Below, piece after piece: positions 7,158 through 20,801 of a stretch of DNA of 64,000 nucleotides. The translations under genes and the position numbers were made by a program. Where the stretch lies: assembly GCF_013131805.1 (NCBI RefSeq), contig NZ_JABJRC010000008.1, forward strand, positions 124,001-188,000, written 5' to 3'. The notes beneath the pieces were generated by a model. It searched no databases. It was not told where the DNA came from and saw nothing but the letters and a program-made list of their open reading frames with translations. This DNA is from Kribbella sandramycini (GTDB lineage: Bacteria > Actinomycetota > Actinomycetes > Propionibacteriales > Kribbellaceae). Every line of letters begins with the position of its first letter. Positions within the stretch are counted from its first letter, which is position 1.

Positions 7158-8538
7158 CCAGGGCCGGGGTGCGGCGGGCGGCGGGGATGGCCAGGGCTAG
7201 GAGGACGGCGGCGGCGGAGAAGGCGGAGAGCAGGAGGAAGGTGTCGGTGAAGCCGGATTCGGCTGGTAGGCCGGTGGGTTGGAGGTGGCCGGTGATGATG
7301 GAGCTGGAGAGGGCTGTGCCGATGGAGCCGCCGATGGTGCGGATGTTGGCGTTCATGCCGGTGGCGGCGCCGGTGTGCTCGCGCGGGACGTTCTGGACGA
7401 TGAGGCTGGTCATGGAGGCATAGGCGAGGCCCAGGCCGATGCCGAAGACGGCGGTGGAGATGGCGACCTGCCAGGGGTGGTTGTGCAGTCCGGCGAAGGT
7501 CAGGGAGGCAACCAGGCTCAGGGCCGAGCCGATGATGACTTGGAGCTTCACGGGGAAGTACGGCGCCAGGTGGCCGCTCAGCGAGCCGGTGATGGCCATG
7601 GTGACCAGCATCGGCAGCATCAGGACGCCGGCCTCCGAGACACTCGACCCGAACCCGAAGCCCGCAACGGTCGGGATCTGCATGAACTGCGGCACAAAGG
7701 CGTAGACGGCGAACATCGCAGCTCCGAACAGCAGTGCGACCAGGTTCGTCGTCCAGACAGCCGGAAGGCGCATCACCCGCATGTCGATCAGCGGGTTCTT
7801 CGACCGCAGTTCGACGGTCACCCACGCCGCAGCCAGTACGGCGGCCGCGGCGAACAGGCCGATCGTCAGACCCGACGTCCAGCCCCAGGAGCGGCCGCTG
7901 CTCAGCGGTAGCAGCAGCGCGATCAGCCAGCTCGACAGCAGGACGGCGGCCAGCCAGTCGATCCGGCCGGGGTGGCGGCTCGGGGAGGCCGGGATGTAGC
8001 GGCGGACGAGCAGGATCGACGCGCTGACGACGCCGAGCGGGATCCAGAACAGCCAGCGCCAGCCGAGCGTCTCGACGATCGGCCCGGCGAGCACGATCCC
8101 GAGCCCGCCGCCGGCCGCGATGATCGCGGAGACGACGCCGACCGTCGCAGGCACCCGCTCGGCCGGGAACTCGTCCCGGATGATCCCGAACGCCAGCGGG
8201 AAGACCACACCGCCGATGCCCTGGATGACGCGCGCCGCGATCAGTACGCCGATATTCGGCGCGACCGCCGCGAGCAGACAGCCGAGGGCCAGCGCGACCA
8301 GCCCGATCACGAGCGTGCGGTCCTTGCCGTACATGTCGCCGATCCGGCCGAGCAGCGGTGTGGAGACCGAGACGGAGAGCAGGAGCGCGGTGAAGACCCA
8401 GGTGACCGTGCCGGGGTCGGTGTGCAGATCCCGCTGGATGACGGGCAGCGCCGGGCTGACCAGCGACTGCAGCATCGAGAAGGCGGCCACGACGGTCGCC
8501 ATCACGGCCAGCGTCCGGCGGGTGGAGTTTCCAGGCAT
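7150..8538 (-). CDS. MFS drug efflux transporter (DHA2/EmrB-QacA type)
   Basis: 462 aa from the ATG at 8538, which has an AAGGA Shine-Dalgarno. Proton-driven exporter with many hydrophobic helices, consistent with 14 segments. Visible motifs are LGRIGDMYGKDR (motif A), AARVIQGIGGVVFPLAFG (motif C region) and NANIRTIGGSIGTAL late in the protein. It is divergent from a TetR gene, with an inverted repeat over the shared promoter region, which indicates TetR control and a likely role in efflux of a toxic compound. The substrate is unknown. Its end overlaps the flavoprotein remnant by 8 nt. Confidence 0.87.
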   Translation of the reverse strand: MPGNSTRRTLAVMATVVAAFSMLQSLVSPALPVIQRDLHTDPGTVTWVFTALLLSVSVSTPLLGRIGDMYGKDRTLVIGLVALALGCLLAAVAPNIGVLIAARVIQGIGGVVFPLAFGIIRDEFPAERVPATVGVVSAIIAAGGGLGIVLAGPIVETLGWRWLFWIPLGVVSASILLVRRYIPASPSRHPGRIDWLAAVLLSSWLIALLLPLSSGRSWGWTSGLTIGLFAAAAVLAAAWVTVELRSKNPLIDMRVMRLPAVWTTNLVALLFGAAMFAVYAFVPQFMQIPTVAGFGFGSSVSEAGVLMLPMLVTMAITGSLSGHLAPYFPVKLQVIIGSALSLVASLTFAGLHNHPWQVAISTAVFGIGLGLAYASMTSLIVQNVPREHTGAATGMNANIRTIGGSIGTALSSSIITGHLQPTGLPAESGFTDTFLLLSAFSAAAVLLALAIPAARRTPALVS

Positions 8539-8591
8539 GCCAAAGTCCTTCGAACAGGTATGGGGTTTCTCGGCCTGGTAAAGTCGAGGTA

Positions 8592-8613
8592 TGCCTCCAC
8601 TATAACGGAGGCA
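8592..8613. promoter_or_regulatory. TetR-type operator between MFS and TetR genes
   Basis: TGCCTCC-ACTATAAC-GGAGGCA: 7-bp inverted arms around 8 bases in the 117-bp gap between the divergent genes. The ACTATAAC spacer resembles a -10 element, so a bound repressor would cover the promoter. Confidence 0.65.
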
Positions 8614-8655
8614 CCCCTCCGGTATCAATCCGGAGCGAGGTGGGAAGGTGATGTC

Positions 8656-9231
8656 ATGGCGACAGAGACGACGCGACCGGTGCTCCGGGTCGACATCAAG
8701 CGCCCGCAGCGCGCGGACGCCCGGCGGAACTTCGATGCCCTGCTGTCCGCCGCCCGGGAGGCCTTCGCCGAGAAGGGCGTCGACGCCTCACTGGAGGACA
8801 TCGCCCGCCGGGCCGGCGTCGGCATCGGCACGCTCTACCGCAACTTCCCCACCCGCCAGGACCTGCTCAGCGCGGTCTACTTCGGCGAGATCGAGGAGCT
8901 CTGCCTGGCCGCCGAGGAGGCCGCCGACCTCCCGCCCTGGGAGGCGCTGACCACCTGGCTGCGCCGATTCGTGGCCTACGTGGCGACCAAGCGCGCGATC
9001 TGGGAGTCGCTGAACCGCGAGTCCGACAGCTTCCAGGAGGCCCGCGAGGCGATGTACGCCGCCGGCACGCCGCTCTTCGAGCGCGTCCAGGCCGCCGGCG
9101 AGGCGCGCGCGGACATGTCGATCGACGACCTGCTCCGGATGGTCAGCGGCCTGACCGGCTGCAACTTCGTCGACGAGGAGCAACGCGACCGCGTCCTCCA
9201 GATCGCCCTCGACGGCGTCCGCGCCCGCTGA
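8656..9231 (+). CDS. TetR-family transcriptional repressor
   Basis: 191 aa, start ATG 8656 with GGAAGG upstream. The N-terminal TetR helix-turn-helix (about residues 20-65) is clear: AFAEKGVDASLEDIARRAGV then GIGTLYRNFPTRQDLLSAV. The C-terminal half is the ligand-binding and dimer domain (TetR_C_33-like, with NRESDSFQEAREAMY). It is divergent from the MFS exporter and presumably represses it through the palindrome at 8592-8613, releasing on binding the exported compound. Unlike many partners it has no helix-breaking changes, so it should be functional. Confidence 0.88.
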   Translation: MATETTRPVLRVDIKRPQRADARRNFDALLSAAREAFAEKGVDASLEDIARRAGVGIGTLYRNFPTRQDLLSAVYFGEIEELCLAAEEAADLPPWEALTTWLRRFVAYVATKRAIWESLNRESDSFQEAREAMYAAGTPLFERVQAAGEARADMSIDDLLRMVSGLTGCNFVDEEQRDRVLQIALDGVRAR

Positions 9232-9326
9232 GCCCGATCCGCCACCGCTGCACAATCGGCGCCGACGGCCGGCGCCACGCTCAGCCGGCGAGGGCAGGCT
9301 TCATTGTGCCGACGTGGCGGTACGCC

Positions 9327-10247
9327 TCAGAGCAGGGACTGGGCGACGCCGTCCAGGATGTCGTGTTCGGAGACGATCACCTCGCCGACCGCCATCCGGT
9401 CGTAGAGCCGCTGCAGGATCAGGACGCCGGCGCCGATCACATCCACCCGGCCCGGGTGGATGGCCGGGTTGGCGACCCGCTCCGCCTTCGTCGTCCGGGT
9501 CAGCCAGTACGTCGTCTCGCGCAGCTGCGGGCCCGAGATCCGGGCGTGGTGGATCCGGCTGGAGTCGTACTCGGCCAGCTTGCCGATCACCGCCGCGACC
9601 GTGGTGACCGTCCCGGCGACGCCGATCAGCGCTCGCGCCTGCAGGATCGGCACCGTCGCGGTGTCCAGGATCGCGTCGATGTCCTTCCCCGCGGCCGCCA
9701 GCTCGAGCGCCGTCGACGGGTCGGACTTGATGTGCCGCTCGGTCATCCGCACCGAGCCGACGTTCAGCGACTGCGCCGCGATCACCCCGGAGGCGTCCCC
9801 GAGGATCAGCTCGGTCGACCCGCCGCCGATATCCGCGACCAGATAGGGCCCCGGGACGGCGAGCGCGCTCAGCCCGGACGTCGCACCTCGGAAGCTCAGC
9901 TCGGCCTCTTCGGTCCCGCTGATGATCTCGGGTTTCACCCCGAGCCGCTGCGCGATCCCGGTGAAGAACTCGTCCCGGTTGCTCACGTCGCGCGCGGCCG
10001 ACGTCGCCACGAACCGCGTCCGCACCACCCCGGCCTCCCGAATCACCGCGGCGTACTCGTCGGCGGCCGCGAAGACGCGCTGCAGCGCCTCGGGCGCGAA
10101 CCGGCCGGTCGCGTCCACGCCCTGGCCGAGCCGGACGATCGTCATCCGCCGATCGAGCTGCACGAGCCCGTCGGGGCCGGCCTCCGCGATCAGCAGCCGG
10201 ATGGAGTTGGTGCCGCAGTCAATGGCTGCGACCCGCTCAGAAGGCAT
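9327..10247 (-). CDS. Exopolyphosphatase / guanosine pentaphosphatase (Ppx/GppA)
   Basis: 306 aa, start at ATG 10247; upstream in-frame sequence is arginine-rich and not protein-like. Family members hydrolyse inorganic polyphosphate or pppGpp. The ASKHA fold shows phosphate-1 motif AIDCGTNSIRLLIAE at the N-terminus, FVATSAARDVSN, phosphate-2 VADIGGGSTELILG, and GVAGTVTTVAA. It lies downstream of the DUF501 gene in the usual actinobacterial order eno-ftsB-DUF501-ppx. The 155-bp gap before it suggests its own promoter. Short single-domain form, as typical for actinobacteria. Confidence 0.92.
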   Translation of the reverse strand: MPSERVAAIDCGTNSIRLLIAEAGPDGLVQLDRRMTIVRLGQGVDATGRFAPEALQRVFAAADEYAAVIREAGVVRTRFVATSAARDVSNRDEFFTGIAQRLGVKPEIISGTEEAELSFRGATSGLSALAVPGPYLVADIGGGSTELILGDASGVIAAQSLNVGSVRMTERHIKSDPSTALELAAAGKDIDAILDTATVPILQARALIGVAGTVTTVAAVIGKLAEYDSSRIHHARISGPQLRETTYWLTRTTKAERVANPAIHPGRVDVIGAGVLILQRLYDRMAVGEVIVSEHDILDGVAQSLL

Positions 10248-10402
10248 CTGGGCGCTCCACGTCGTAGCGAGCAAGTGCTCGGTGCGGTGCATCGGCGTGC
10301 GGGGGCGGAGGGTTCGATGCGGAGCATCGTGCCCTTTGCACCCGTGCGGCGAGGTGCCGTGCCGAGTGCTGCGCAGTAGACGTGGGGTGCCCAGATGCCC
10401 TC

Positions 10403-10885
10403 TTAAACACACGGCCCCCGGCGGCCCCAGTCCTCCAGCGCGTCGAGGGTCTCGTCGCCGAGCGGGTTGACGCCGCGGCCGGCGGCGAGTGAGTGGCCGG
10501 CGAGGACGTGCAGGCACTTCACGCGGGTCGGCATCCCGCCGGCGGTGATACCTGCGATCTCCTCGACGTGCGCGATCGACTCACGGTGCGCCAGGTAGGA
10601 CTCGTGGGCGGCGCGGTACTGCGCGGCCAGCTCTTCGTCCTCGCCGAGGCGGTCCGTCATGTCCTTCATCAGGCCCTCGGCCTCGAGCGTGCCGATCGCG
10701 GACGCGAGCCGCGGGCAGGTCACGTAGTACGTCGTGGGGAACGGCGTTCCGTCGGGGAGCCGGGGCTCGGTCTCGACGACATCCGGCCGGCCGCAGCTAC
10801 ACCGATGCGCGATGGACCGGATGCCGCGCGCGGTCCGGCCGAGCTGTTCGCCGACGGCCTCGATGTCCTCGGGGCTGACGCTCAA
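10403..10885 (-). CDS. DUF501 domain protein
   Basis: 160 aa. The conserved family of unknown function is recognised by CSCGRPDVVETEPRLPDGTP, FPTTYYVTCPRLASAIGTLE, and the C-terminal GMPTRVKCLHVLAGHSLA and GVNPLGDE. Conserved Cys and His residues suggest metal binding. It is always found between the FtsB-like gene and ppx in actinobacteria, as here. It is 4 bp downstream of the FtsB-like gene, so one transcript is likely. Cytoplasmic; no signal peptide. Confidence 0.9.
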   Translation of the reverse strand: MSVSPEDIEAVGEQLGRTARGIRSIAHRCSCGRPDVVETEPRLPDGTPFPTTYYVTCPRLASAIGTLEAEGLMKDMTDRLGEDEELAAQYRAAHESYLAHRESIAHVEEIAGITAGGMPTRVKCLHVLAGHSLAAGRGVNPLGDETLDALEDWGRRGPCV

Positions 10886-10889
10886 CGGT

Positions 10890-11492
10890 TCACCTCTCCG
10901 GTGCGGGGGTCAAAATCGGTTTCGGTGTCGGCTTCGCCGGATTCTTCGTCGGCGCGGCCGGTGGCTTCCCGGCCCCTTCGACACTCCCCCACAGTTTGGT
11001 GTACCAGGTCGGCTTCTCCACCTCGGCCGCCTGATCGGCCGGTACGCCGGGCTCCGGCGGCGCTCCGACCGGCTTGCCGTCGGCTCCGATCACGCGGTAG
11101 CCGACCTCCCCCGGCATCACCCAGCCGAGCCGCTGCCGCGCCTGCGCCTTGACGAACGCGTCGTCGTCCCAGCGCTGGATCTCCTCGTTCAGCTCGGCGA
11201 CGCGCTTCTCCCGGTCCCGGATCTCTTGTTGCAGCGCGGTGATCTGCGAGTGCTGGTCGAACCAGACCCGCAGGCTCTGCGCGTACGACACGACGAGCGC
11301 GCCGAGGACGAGCAGGACGACGGCCGCCCGTCCGGTCAGGTTGCGGGAACCCCTGGTCCGGACCGGGCCGGCCGGGGTGCCCGTCGTCCGGCGTTTCGGC
11401 TGGTCGCCCCGGCGGGCGGGTGGACGCGTCTGGGTCCGGCTCGACGGCCGTGAACCTGGACGTGCACCCGAATCCCGACGGGACGACGACAT
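10890..11492 (-). CDS. Septum formation initiator, FtsB/DivIC family
   Basis: 200 aa. A long basic, disordered cytoplasmic tail (1-50, RPSSRTQTRPPARRGD) precedes one transmembrane helix (about 54-73, AAVVLLVLGALVVSYAQSL). A coiled coil follows (about 78-105, QHSQITALQQEIRDREKRVA), then the family's ARQRLGWVMPGEVGYRV segment. A Pro/Lys-rich tail ends the protein. Members bridge FtsL/FtsQ in the divisome. It lies between eno and DUF501, the standard position. The extracellular tail is longer than in firmicute DivIC. Confidence 0.9.
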   Translation of the reverse strand: MSSSRRDSGARPGSRPSSRTQTRPPARRGDQPKRRTTGTPAGPVRTRGSRNLTGRAAVVLLVLGALVVSYAQSLRVWFDQHSQITALQQEIRDREKRVAELNEEIQRWDDDAFVKAQARQRLGWVMPGEVGYRVIGADGKPVGAPPEPGVPADQAAEVEKPTWYTKLWGSVEGAGKPPAAPTKNPAKPTPKPILTPAPER

Positions 11493-11509
11493 ACCTCAGC
11501 CTCCTGCGA

Positions 11510-12829
<1,320 letters not shown>

Positions 12830-13369
12830 CTATCGGTGAGACCACCGGGGCGAGTGGACCGCGTCCACGATCGCACCCGCCGGGACCTCCCGAACCAGCA
12901 ACACCCCGTTGGGCGCCCGATACACGGCCAAATTAACCGAAACCACACCCAGCCACACATCCACCTTGGTCTGCCGCCCCACCGGACTGCCGATTTCGGG
13001 CACCAGATGCACATGCGTACGCCGTCCCGGCTTGAGCCCCTCACGCCGGATCACCGGAACCACACGCTCAGTAGTTCCGTGCCACAACAATTCCTCGGGG
13101 TAGACCCGTTCCCAACTGTTCTCCAAAGCTTCACGACGCACCGGCATCCCGGCCAGCGAATGGCCCTGACAGGCCCGGATCCGCTCCCCGTCCACCTGCA
13201 ACCGCCGCTTGTCGTTCTCCACCACCGCCCGATCCAGCCGCCCACGCTCCATCCCGAGCACCCGCAGCACGTCGCCGATCGCCGCCCACCCGTCCGGCGT
13301 CATAGCCAGCCCCCGCTCGCCAGCGGTGTGCCGAAGCAGCCGCGAAATCATCCGGCTGTCCACACTCAC
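12830..13369 (-). CDS. kptA: RNA 2'-phosphotransferase (Tpt1/KptA family)
   Basis: 179 aa. Family members transfer an internal RNA 2'-phosphate to NAD, yielding ADP-ribose 1'',2''-cyclic phosphate; the bacterial role is unsettled. Motifs: SRLLRHTAGERGL (N-terminal Arg/His), VVENDKRRLQ, IRACQGHSL, LLWHGT, REGLKPGRRTHVHL. The GTG at 13369 was chosen because it forms a GTGA overlap with the stop of the upstream kinase-like gene. The longer frame runs into that gene without sense. Translationally coupled to the kinase-fold protein, an unusual pairing. Confidence 0.85.
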   Translation of the reverse strand: MSVDSRMISRLLRHTAGERGLAMTPDGWAAIGDVLRVLGMERGRLDRAVVENDKRRLQVDGERIRACQGHSLAGMPVRREALENSWERVYPEELLWHGTTERVVPVIRREGLKPGRRTHVHLVPEIGSPVGRQTKVDVWLGVVSVNLAVYRAPNGVLLVREVPAGAIVDAVHSPRWSHR

Positions 13370-14205
13370 CGGAAGAACTCCCGCGCGTGGGTCAGGCCGA
13401 TCCGGTTGCCCTCCAGGTCGTCCAGGCCGGTGCCGATCCGCTCGGCGCAGCGCCACGCGAAGTAGCCGGCCTGGACGGCGTACCGGAGGCGTAGGAAGGC
13501 CTCCAAGCCCTCGAGCTCAGCGGCCAGCTCCGGGCGCTGGGTGAGGTACGCCGGGACGACGATCGCGGGCCCGCCGAGATACATGACGGCCGAGGCGACG
13601 TCGTACAGAACCGGGCCGCGGGACGCCGATCCCCAGTCGATCAACCCGAGTTCGCCATCCGCCTGGCGGAGGAAGGCCTCGGGGGCCGGATCGCCGTGCA
13701 GCCAGGCCCAGGTGAGCGGCGGCAGCGCGCGGACGCCGTCGAGCGCGCCCCGGACGGCGGGTTCGACCCACTCCTCGTAGTCGAAGTACTCCGCGAAGAC
13801 GGTCGCCATCGACAGCCACTCCTCCAGGTCACCCGCAGGCTCCCGAAGAACGCCGTGCACCCGCCCGAGCAGTACGCCGATGGCCCGCTGGTCACCTTTG
13901 CCGTACGCCAGCGGCTCGCCCTCGACGAACTCGAGCACCGCGACCTGACGCCCGTCGACGACCTCACTCAGCCGCCCCGCCGTACTCGGCCGCGGCCGCC
14001 CGCTCACGATCCCGGCCGCGCTCAGCCGCTCCGCGACCTGCAGGCCGGGGCCGAACCCGGTATCCGCCGCCGGCACGCTCTTCACCGCAACCCGCCAGCC
14101 TTCCCCCGACGCCTCCCACGCCGCCGAGTTCATCCCCCCGGACAACACCTCGACCCGCGCCGCCCGCAACCCCCACCCCTCACGCAGCACCCCAGCAACA
14201 TCCAC
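13366..14205 (-). CDS. Phosphotransferase of the APH/choline kinase-like family
   Basis: 279 aa, protein-kinase-like fold. N-lobe has GGMNSAAWEA (nucleotide loop) and RVAVKSVP (Lys). The catalytic loop is AWLHGDPAPEAFL, where the usual Asn of HGDxxxxN is replaced, and the metal site is LIDWGSAS in place of the common IDWE/IDFG. It probably phosphorylates a small molecule, though changed active-site residues leave this open. Its last codons overlap the kptA start by 4 nt. No antibiotic resistance role can be assigned. Confidence 0.8.
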   Translation of the reverse strand: MDVAGVLREGWGLRAARVEVLSGGMNSAAWEASGEGWRVAVKSVPAADTGFGPGLQVAERLSAAGIVSGRPRPSTAGRLSEVVDGRQVAVLEFVEGEPLAYGKGDQRAIGVLLGRVHGVLREPAGDLEEWLSMATVFAEYFDYEEWVEPAVRGALDGVRALPPLTWAWLHGDPAPEAFLRQADGELGLIDWGSASRGPVLYDVASAVMYLGGPAIVVPAYLTQRPELAAELEGLEAFLRLRYAVQAGYFAWRCAERIGTGLDDLEGNRIGLTHAREFFR

Positions 14206-14251
14206 ACCGCCACCCTGTCACCCCAGCACAGCAGCCCGCAGCCGGTTTTCG

Positions 14252-15241
14252 TCAGTCTGTCGATTCGGCTGCGCGGATGTCGGCGGCGAGGCCGTGGAGC
14301 GTCGTTCGGAGGGCTTGCTCGGCGTCGACGCCGTGCGTACGAGCCTCGCGCACGAGCGCGAGCAACTCGCGGCCGATCCGCTCCTGTTCGGTGGCCGGAT
14401 CTCCCGCGGCGGGCCGGTCGGCGGCCGGTGGGAGCACCTTCGCGGCGCGGCCGAGGATCTTGTCGGCGAGGGCCAGGGCGGGGAGCGCGGTGGGGATGCC
14501 TTCGAGGGCTGAGGAGCGCTGCTTCTCGGCGGCCTTGATCGACTCCCAGTTGGCTTCGACAGCGGCTGCGTCGGCGGCGTCGACCGTGCCGAAGACGTGC
14601 GGGTGCCGGCGGATCAGCTTCTCGACGATCCCACCCGCGACGTCGTCGATCGTGAACGGCTCGTACGGGTGGTCCTCGGCGACGCGGGCGTGGAAGGCGA
14701 CCTGGAGGAGCAGGTCGCCGAGTTCTTCGCGGAGGTGGTCGCGGTCGCCGGTGTCGATCGCCTCGAGGGTCTCGTAGGTCTCTTCGAGCAGGTATTTCGC
14801 GAGGCTCTCGTGCGTCTGCTCCTGGTCCCACGGGCAGTTCCGGCGCAGCCGGTCCATCACCCGCACCAGGTCGATCAGCCGCCCGCCCGGGACGTCGTAC
14901 GAGCCGTGCAACACCTCGACCTCGTACGCCGGTCGCGGCTCCACACTCACCTGCTCAGCCACCACCCGCAACAACCCGGGCTCGCCGTCCTCCCCCACCA
15001 CCCAAACCACCCGCCGCCCACTCGCAGCGGCCTCCTCCAGCCAGACCCACGGGTCGCCGTCCACCTGAGTGACAACGAAACCGGAGCCGGCGATCGCGTC
15101 GACGTCAGCGCGGGTGGAAGTACTGGCGGCGATGGCGTCGGCGGCGGAGAGGGCCGTCCAGGCGAGGCGGGTGAGGAGGCCCGGTGGGACCCGGGGGCTG
15201 GTCAGGAGGAGCGTGATCGAGCCGCCGGGGGCACCGGGCAT
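14252..15241 (-). CDS. mazG: Nucleoside triphosphate pyrophosphohydrolase MazG
   Basis: 329 aa. Hydrolyses NTPs and aberrant nucleotides to NMP and PPi. The MazG domain (about 110-215) shows LVRVMDRLRRNCPWDQEQTH, then the EExxE...ExxD metal site in LLEETYETLEAI and REELGDLLLQVAFHARVA, and LIRRHPHVFG. The first 105 residues are an actinobacterial N-terminal extension related to a methylase-like region, and the C-terminal part carries a second weak helical repeat. It lies downstream of mfd and the SurA-like lipoprotein, a conserved arrangement. Confidence 0.93.
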   Translation of the reverse strand: MPGAPGGSITLLLTSPRVPPGLLTRLAWTALSAADAIAASTSTRADVDAIAGSGFVVTQVDGDPWVWLEEAAASGRRVVWVVGEDGEPGLLRVVAEQVSVEPRPAYEVEVLHGSYDVPGGRLIDLVRVMDRLRRNCPWDQEQTHESLAKYLLEETYETLEAIDTGDRDHLREELGDLLLQVAFHARVAEDHPYEPFTIDDVAGGIVEKLIRRHPHVFGTVDAADAAAVEANWESIKAAEKQRSSALEGIPTALPALALADKILGRAAKVLPPAADRPAAGDPATEQERIGRELLALVREARTHGVDAEQALRTTLHGLAADIRAAESTD

Positions 15242-15253
15242 CGGAGGCGGACC

Positions 15254-15883
15254 TCAGCCCTGGGGCTGCTGCTGGCGCTGGGCTTCCTCGGCGGCCTGGC
15301 GCTTCGCCTTGGCTTGGTCGGACTCCTCGGACAGCGAGCCGGAGACGTCGGACTTGATCGCGCCGTCGACCCACTGGCCGAACCGCGGCGCGATCGCGAC
15401 GTCGATGTTCTTCGCGGCGTCCTTGACCACGGCGACGCCGGCGCGCTGCGCCTGGGCCGCCTGCGGGTCGGTGACGCCGGTGCCGCCGCCGAGTTTGATC
15501 GTCGCGACCGCCGTCGCGGCGACCCGGTACAGGAAGTCGCGCGCCACCGGGTCGGCCTCGAACTTCTGGAACGCGGTCGCGTCCCGGACGACGAGCTTCG
15601 CCGCGGCCGCCGTCTCGGCGTCCGTCACGGTCACCGACCGCTGGTCGCGGACCTGCTGGACGAGGGCGTTGTTGACCAGCTCGTTCAGCGTGACCGCGGT
15701 CTCGAACTGCTGCCCGAGCGCGCCGGACACCGCGCGGGCGGTCTCGTCGACGTCGCTGACGCTGATCTCGGTCGTCCCGATCGTGGCCGCCGCGCCCGGG
15801 TGCGTCCCGGCCGCGCAGCCGCCGGCCAGCAGCACCAGGGCCGCCGCCGCACCGAGAGCCCCGAACTTCCGCCCTCTGCTCAC
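15254..15883 (-). CDS. SurA N-terminal domain lipoprotein
   Basis: 209 aa. The GTG at 15883 was chosen for its AGGAG Shine-Dalgarno (GAGGAGATTCG). Signal peptide with lipobox LAGGC near residue 22. The mature protein resembles the helical SurA/PrsA N-terminal chaperone region (TTEISVSDVDETARAV, LNELVNNALVQQVRDQ) but has no PPIase domain. It is probably a membrane-anchored extracytoplasmic chaperone. The C-terminus is Gln-rich. Positioned between mfd and mazG, 12 bp from mazG, as in related actinobacteria. Confidence 0.85.
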   Translation of the reverse strand: MSRGRKFGALGAAAALVLLAGGCAAGTHPGAAATIGTTEISVSDVDETARAVSGALGQQFETAVTLNELVNNALVQQVRDQRSVTVTDAETAAAAKLVVRDATAFQKFEADPVARDFLYRVAATAVATIKLGGGTGVTDPQAAQAQRAGVAVVKDAAKNIDVAIAPRFGQWVDGAIKSDVSGSLSEESDQAKAKRQAAEEAQRQQQPQG

Positions 15884-15906
15884 CGAATCTCCTCGTTTGC
15901 TCGTGA

Positions 15907-19530
<3,624 letters not shown>

Positions 19531-19541
19531 GCGTTGTCCAA

Positions 19542-20117
19542 TCAGGAGTTGTACAGCCCTTGGGTGGCTTCGAGACCCGCGGTCATCAGCGACTCGACGG
19601 CATCCGCCGTCCGGTCGACGGCGAACGGGAGATCCTTGCGTTCCACGGCGGAGAACTCGTTGAGCACGAAGTCGGCGGGGCTCTGCCGGCCCGGCGGACG
19701 ACCCACCCCGAACCGCACTCGATAGTACTCACCGGTGCCAAGCGATTTGCGCAGCGATTTGAGGCCGTTGTGCCCGTTGTCGCCGCCGCCGAACTTGCAG
19801 CGCAGGACGCCGAAGTCGATGTCCAGCTCGTCGTGGACGGCGATCAGGTGGGCCGGGTCGACCTTGAAGAACTTGAGCAGGCCGGAGACCGGGCCGCCGG
19901 ACTCGTTCATGTACGAGCGCGGTTTGGCCAGCACCGTCCGGATGCCGCTGATCCGGGTCTCGACGACCTCGGCGCGGACCTGTTTGTGCTGTTTGAAGTT
20001 CCCGCCCGTGCGCGCGGCCAGCTCATCGGCGACCAGGTGGCCGATGTTGTGCCGGGTGCGGGCATAGGAAGGGCCGGGATTCCCCAGCCCGACGACCAAC
20101 CACACGTCGTCCGCCAC
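19542..20117 (-). CDS. pth: Peptidyl-tRNA hydrolase
   Basis: 191 aa. Releases peptides from peptidyl-tRNA dropped off ribosomes. Signatures: VVGLGNPGPSYARTRHNIGH with the catalytic His and Asn, KPRSYMNESGGPV, HDELDIDFG and GGGDNGHNGLKS. The rplY-pth-mfd order is the standard actinobacterial arrangement. There are 11 bp to mfd and 45 bp from rplY, so one operon is likely. Confidence 0.96.
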   Translation of the reverse strand: MADDVWLVVGLGNPGPSYARTRHNIGHLVADELAARTGGNFKQHKQVRAEVVETRISGIRTVLAKPRSYMNESGGPVSGLLKFFKVDPAHLIAVHDELDIDFGVLRCKFGGGDNGHNGLKSLRKSLGTGEYYRVRFGVGRPPGRQSPADFVLNEFSAVERKDLPFAVDRTADAVESLMTAGLEATQGLYNS

Positions 20118-20162
20118 GGATCCCGGCCCTTCCTGAAAGTGTGTGCTGCTGCGCGGTGCAGA

Positions 20163-20801
20163 TTACTCCGCGGCGGCGGCCACCGGCTCTTCGGCCGGCT
20201 CGTCCTTCTCGATACCGGCCTCGGCCTCGGCGTCGGACAGCTCCGCGTCGACCTGCTCGGCGGTCGGGGCCGCGGTCACGTTGACGATCAGCGTCTCCGG
20301 CTCGACGGCCAGCGTCGTCCCCGACGGCAGCTGCAGGTCGGAGGCGTGGATCTGGGCGCCCGGCTCGAGACCCTCGATCGAGACGGTGATCTGCTCGGGC
20401 AGGTGGGTCGCCTCGGCCTCGACCAGGACCGTGGTGTGCTCGGTGACGACCAGGGCGTCGCTGACGGCCTCGCCCTCGAGGTGGACGGCGACCTCGACCT
20501 GGACCTTCTCACCGCGCTTCACGATGACCAGGTCGACGTGCTCGATGGTGCCCTTCAGCGGGTCGCGCTGAACCTGCTTCGGCAGCGCCAGGTGGCTCTC
20601 GCCGCCGGCGACCTCGATCAGCAGCAGGGCGTTGGCGGTCTTCAGGGCCAGCATGGTGTCGTGACCGGGCAGCGTGATGTGCACGGGGTCACTGCCGTGG
20701 CCGTAGAGGACGGCGGGCACCTTGTTGTCCCGGCGGATTCGGCGGGCAGCACCCTTGCCGAACTCCGAACGCGATTCGGCTTGGATCTTGACCTCGGCCA
20801 C
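20163..20801 (-). CDS. rplY: Ribosomal protein bL25, long CTC/general-stress form
   Basis: 212 aa. Binds 5S rRNA in the large subunit. The N-terminal L25 domain (about 1-95) reads KIQAESRSEFGKGAARRIRR, VLYGHGSDPVHITLPGHD and PLKGTIEHVDL. The C-terminal TL5/CTC domain (about 96-185) includes VTEHTTVLVEAEATHLPEQI. An acidic Ala/Glu-rich tail follows, as in other actinobacteria. First gene of the rplY-pth-mfd run; the start has a GAGGAGTT-type Shine-Dalgarno. Confidence 0.95.
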   Translation of the reverse strand: MAEVKIQAESRSEFGKGAARRIRRDNKVPAVLYGHGSDPVHITLPGHDTMLALKTANALLLIEVAGGESHLALPKQVQRDPLKGTIEHVDLVIVKRGEKVQVEVAVHLEGEAVSDALVVTEHTTVLVEAEATHLPEQITVSIEGLEPGAQIHASDLQLPSGTTLAVEPETLIVNVTAAPTAEQVDAELSDAEAEAGIEKDEPAEEPVAAAAE

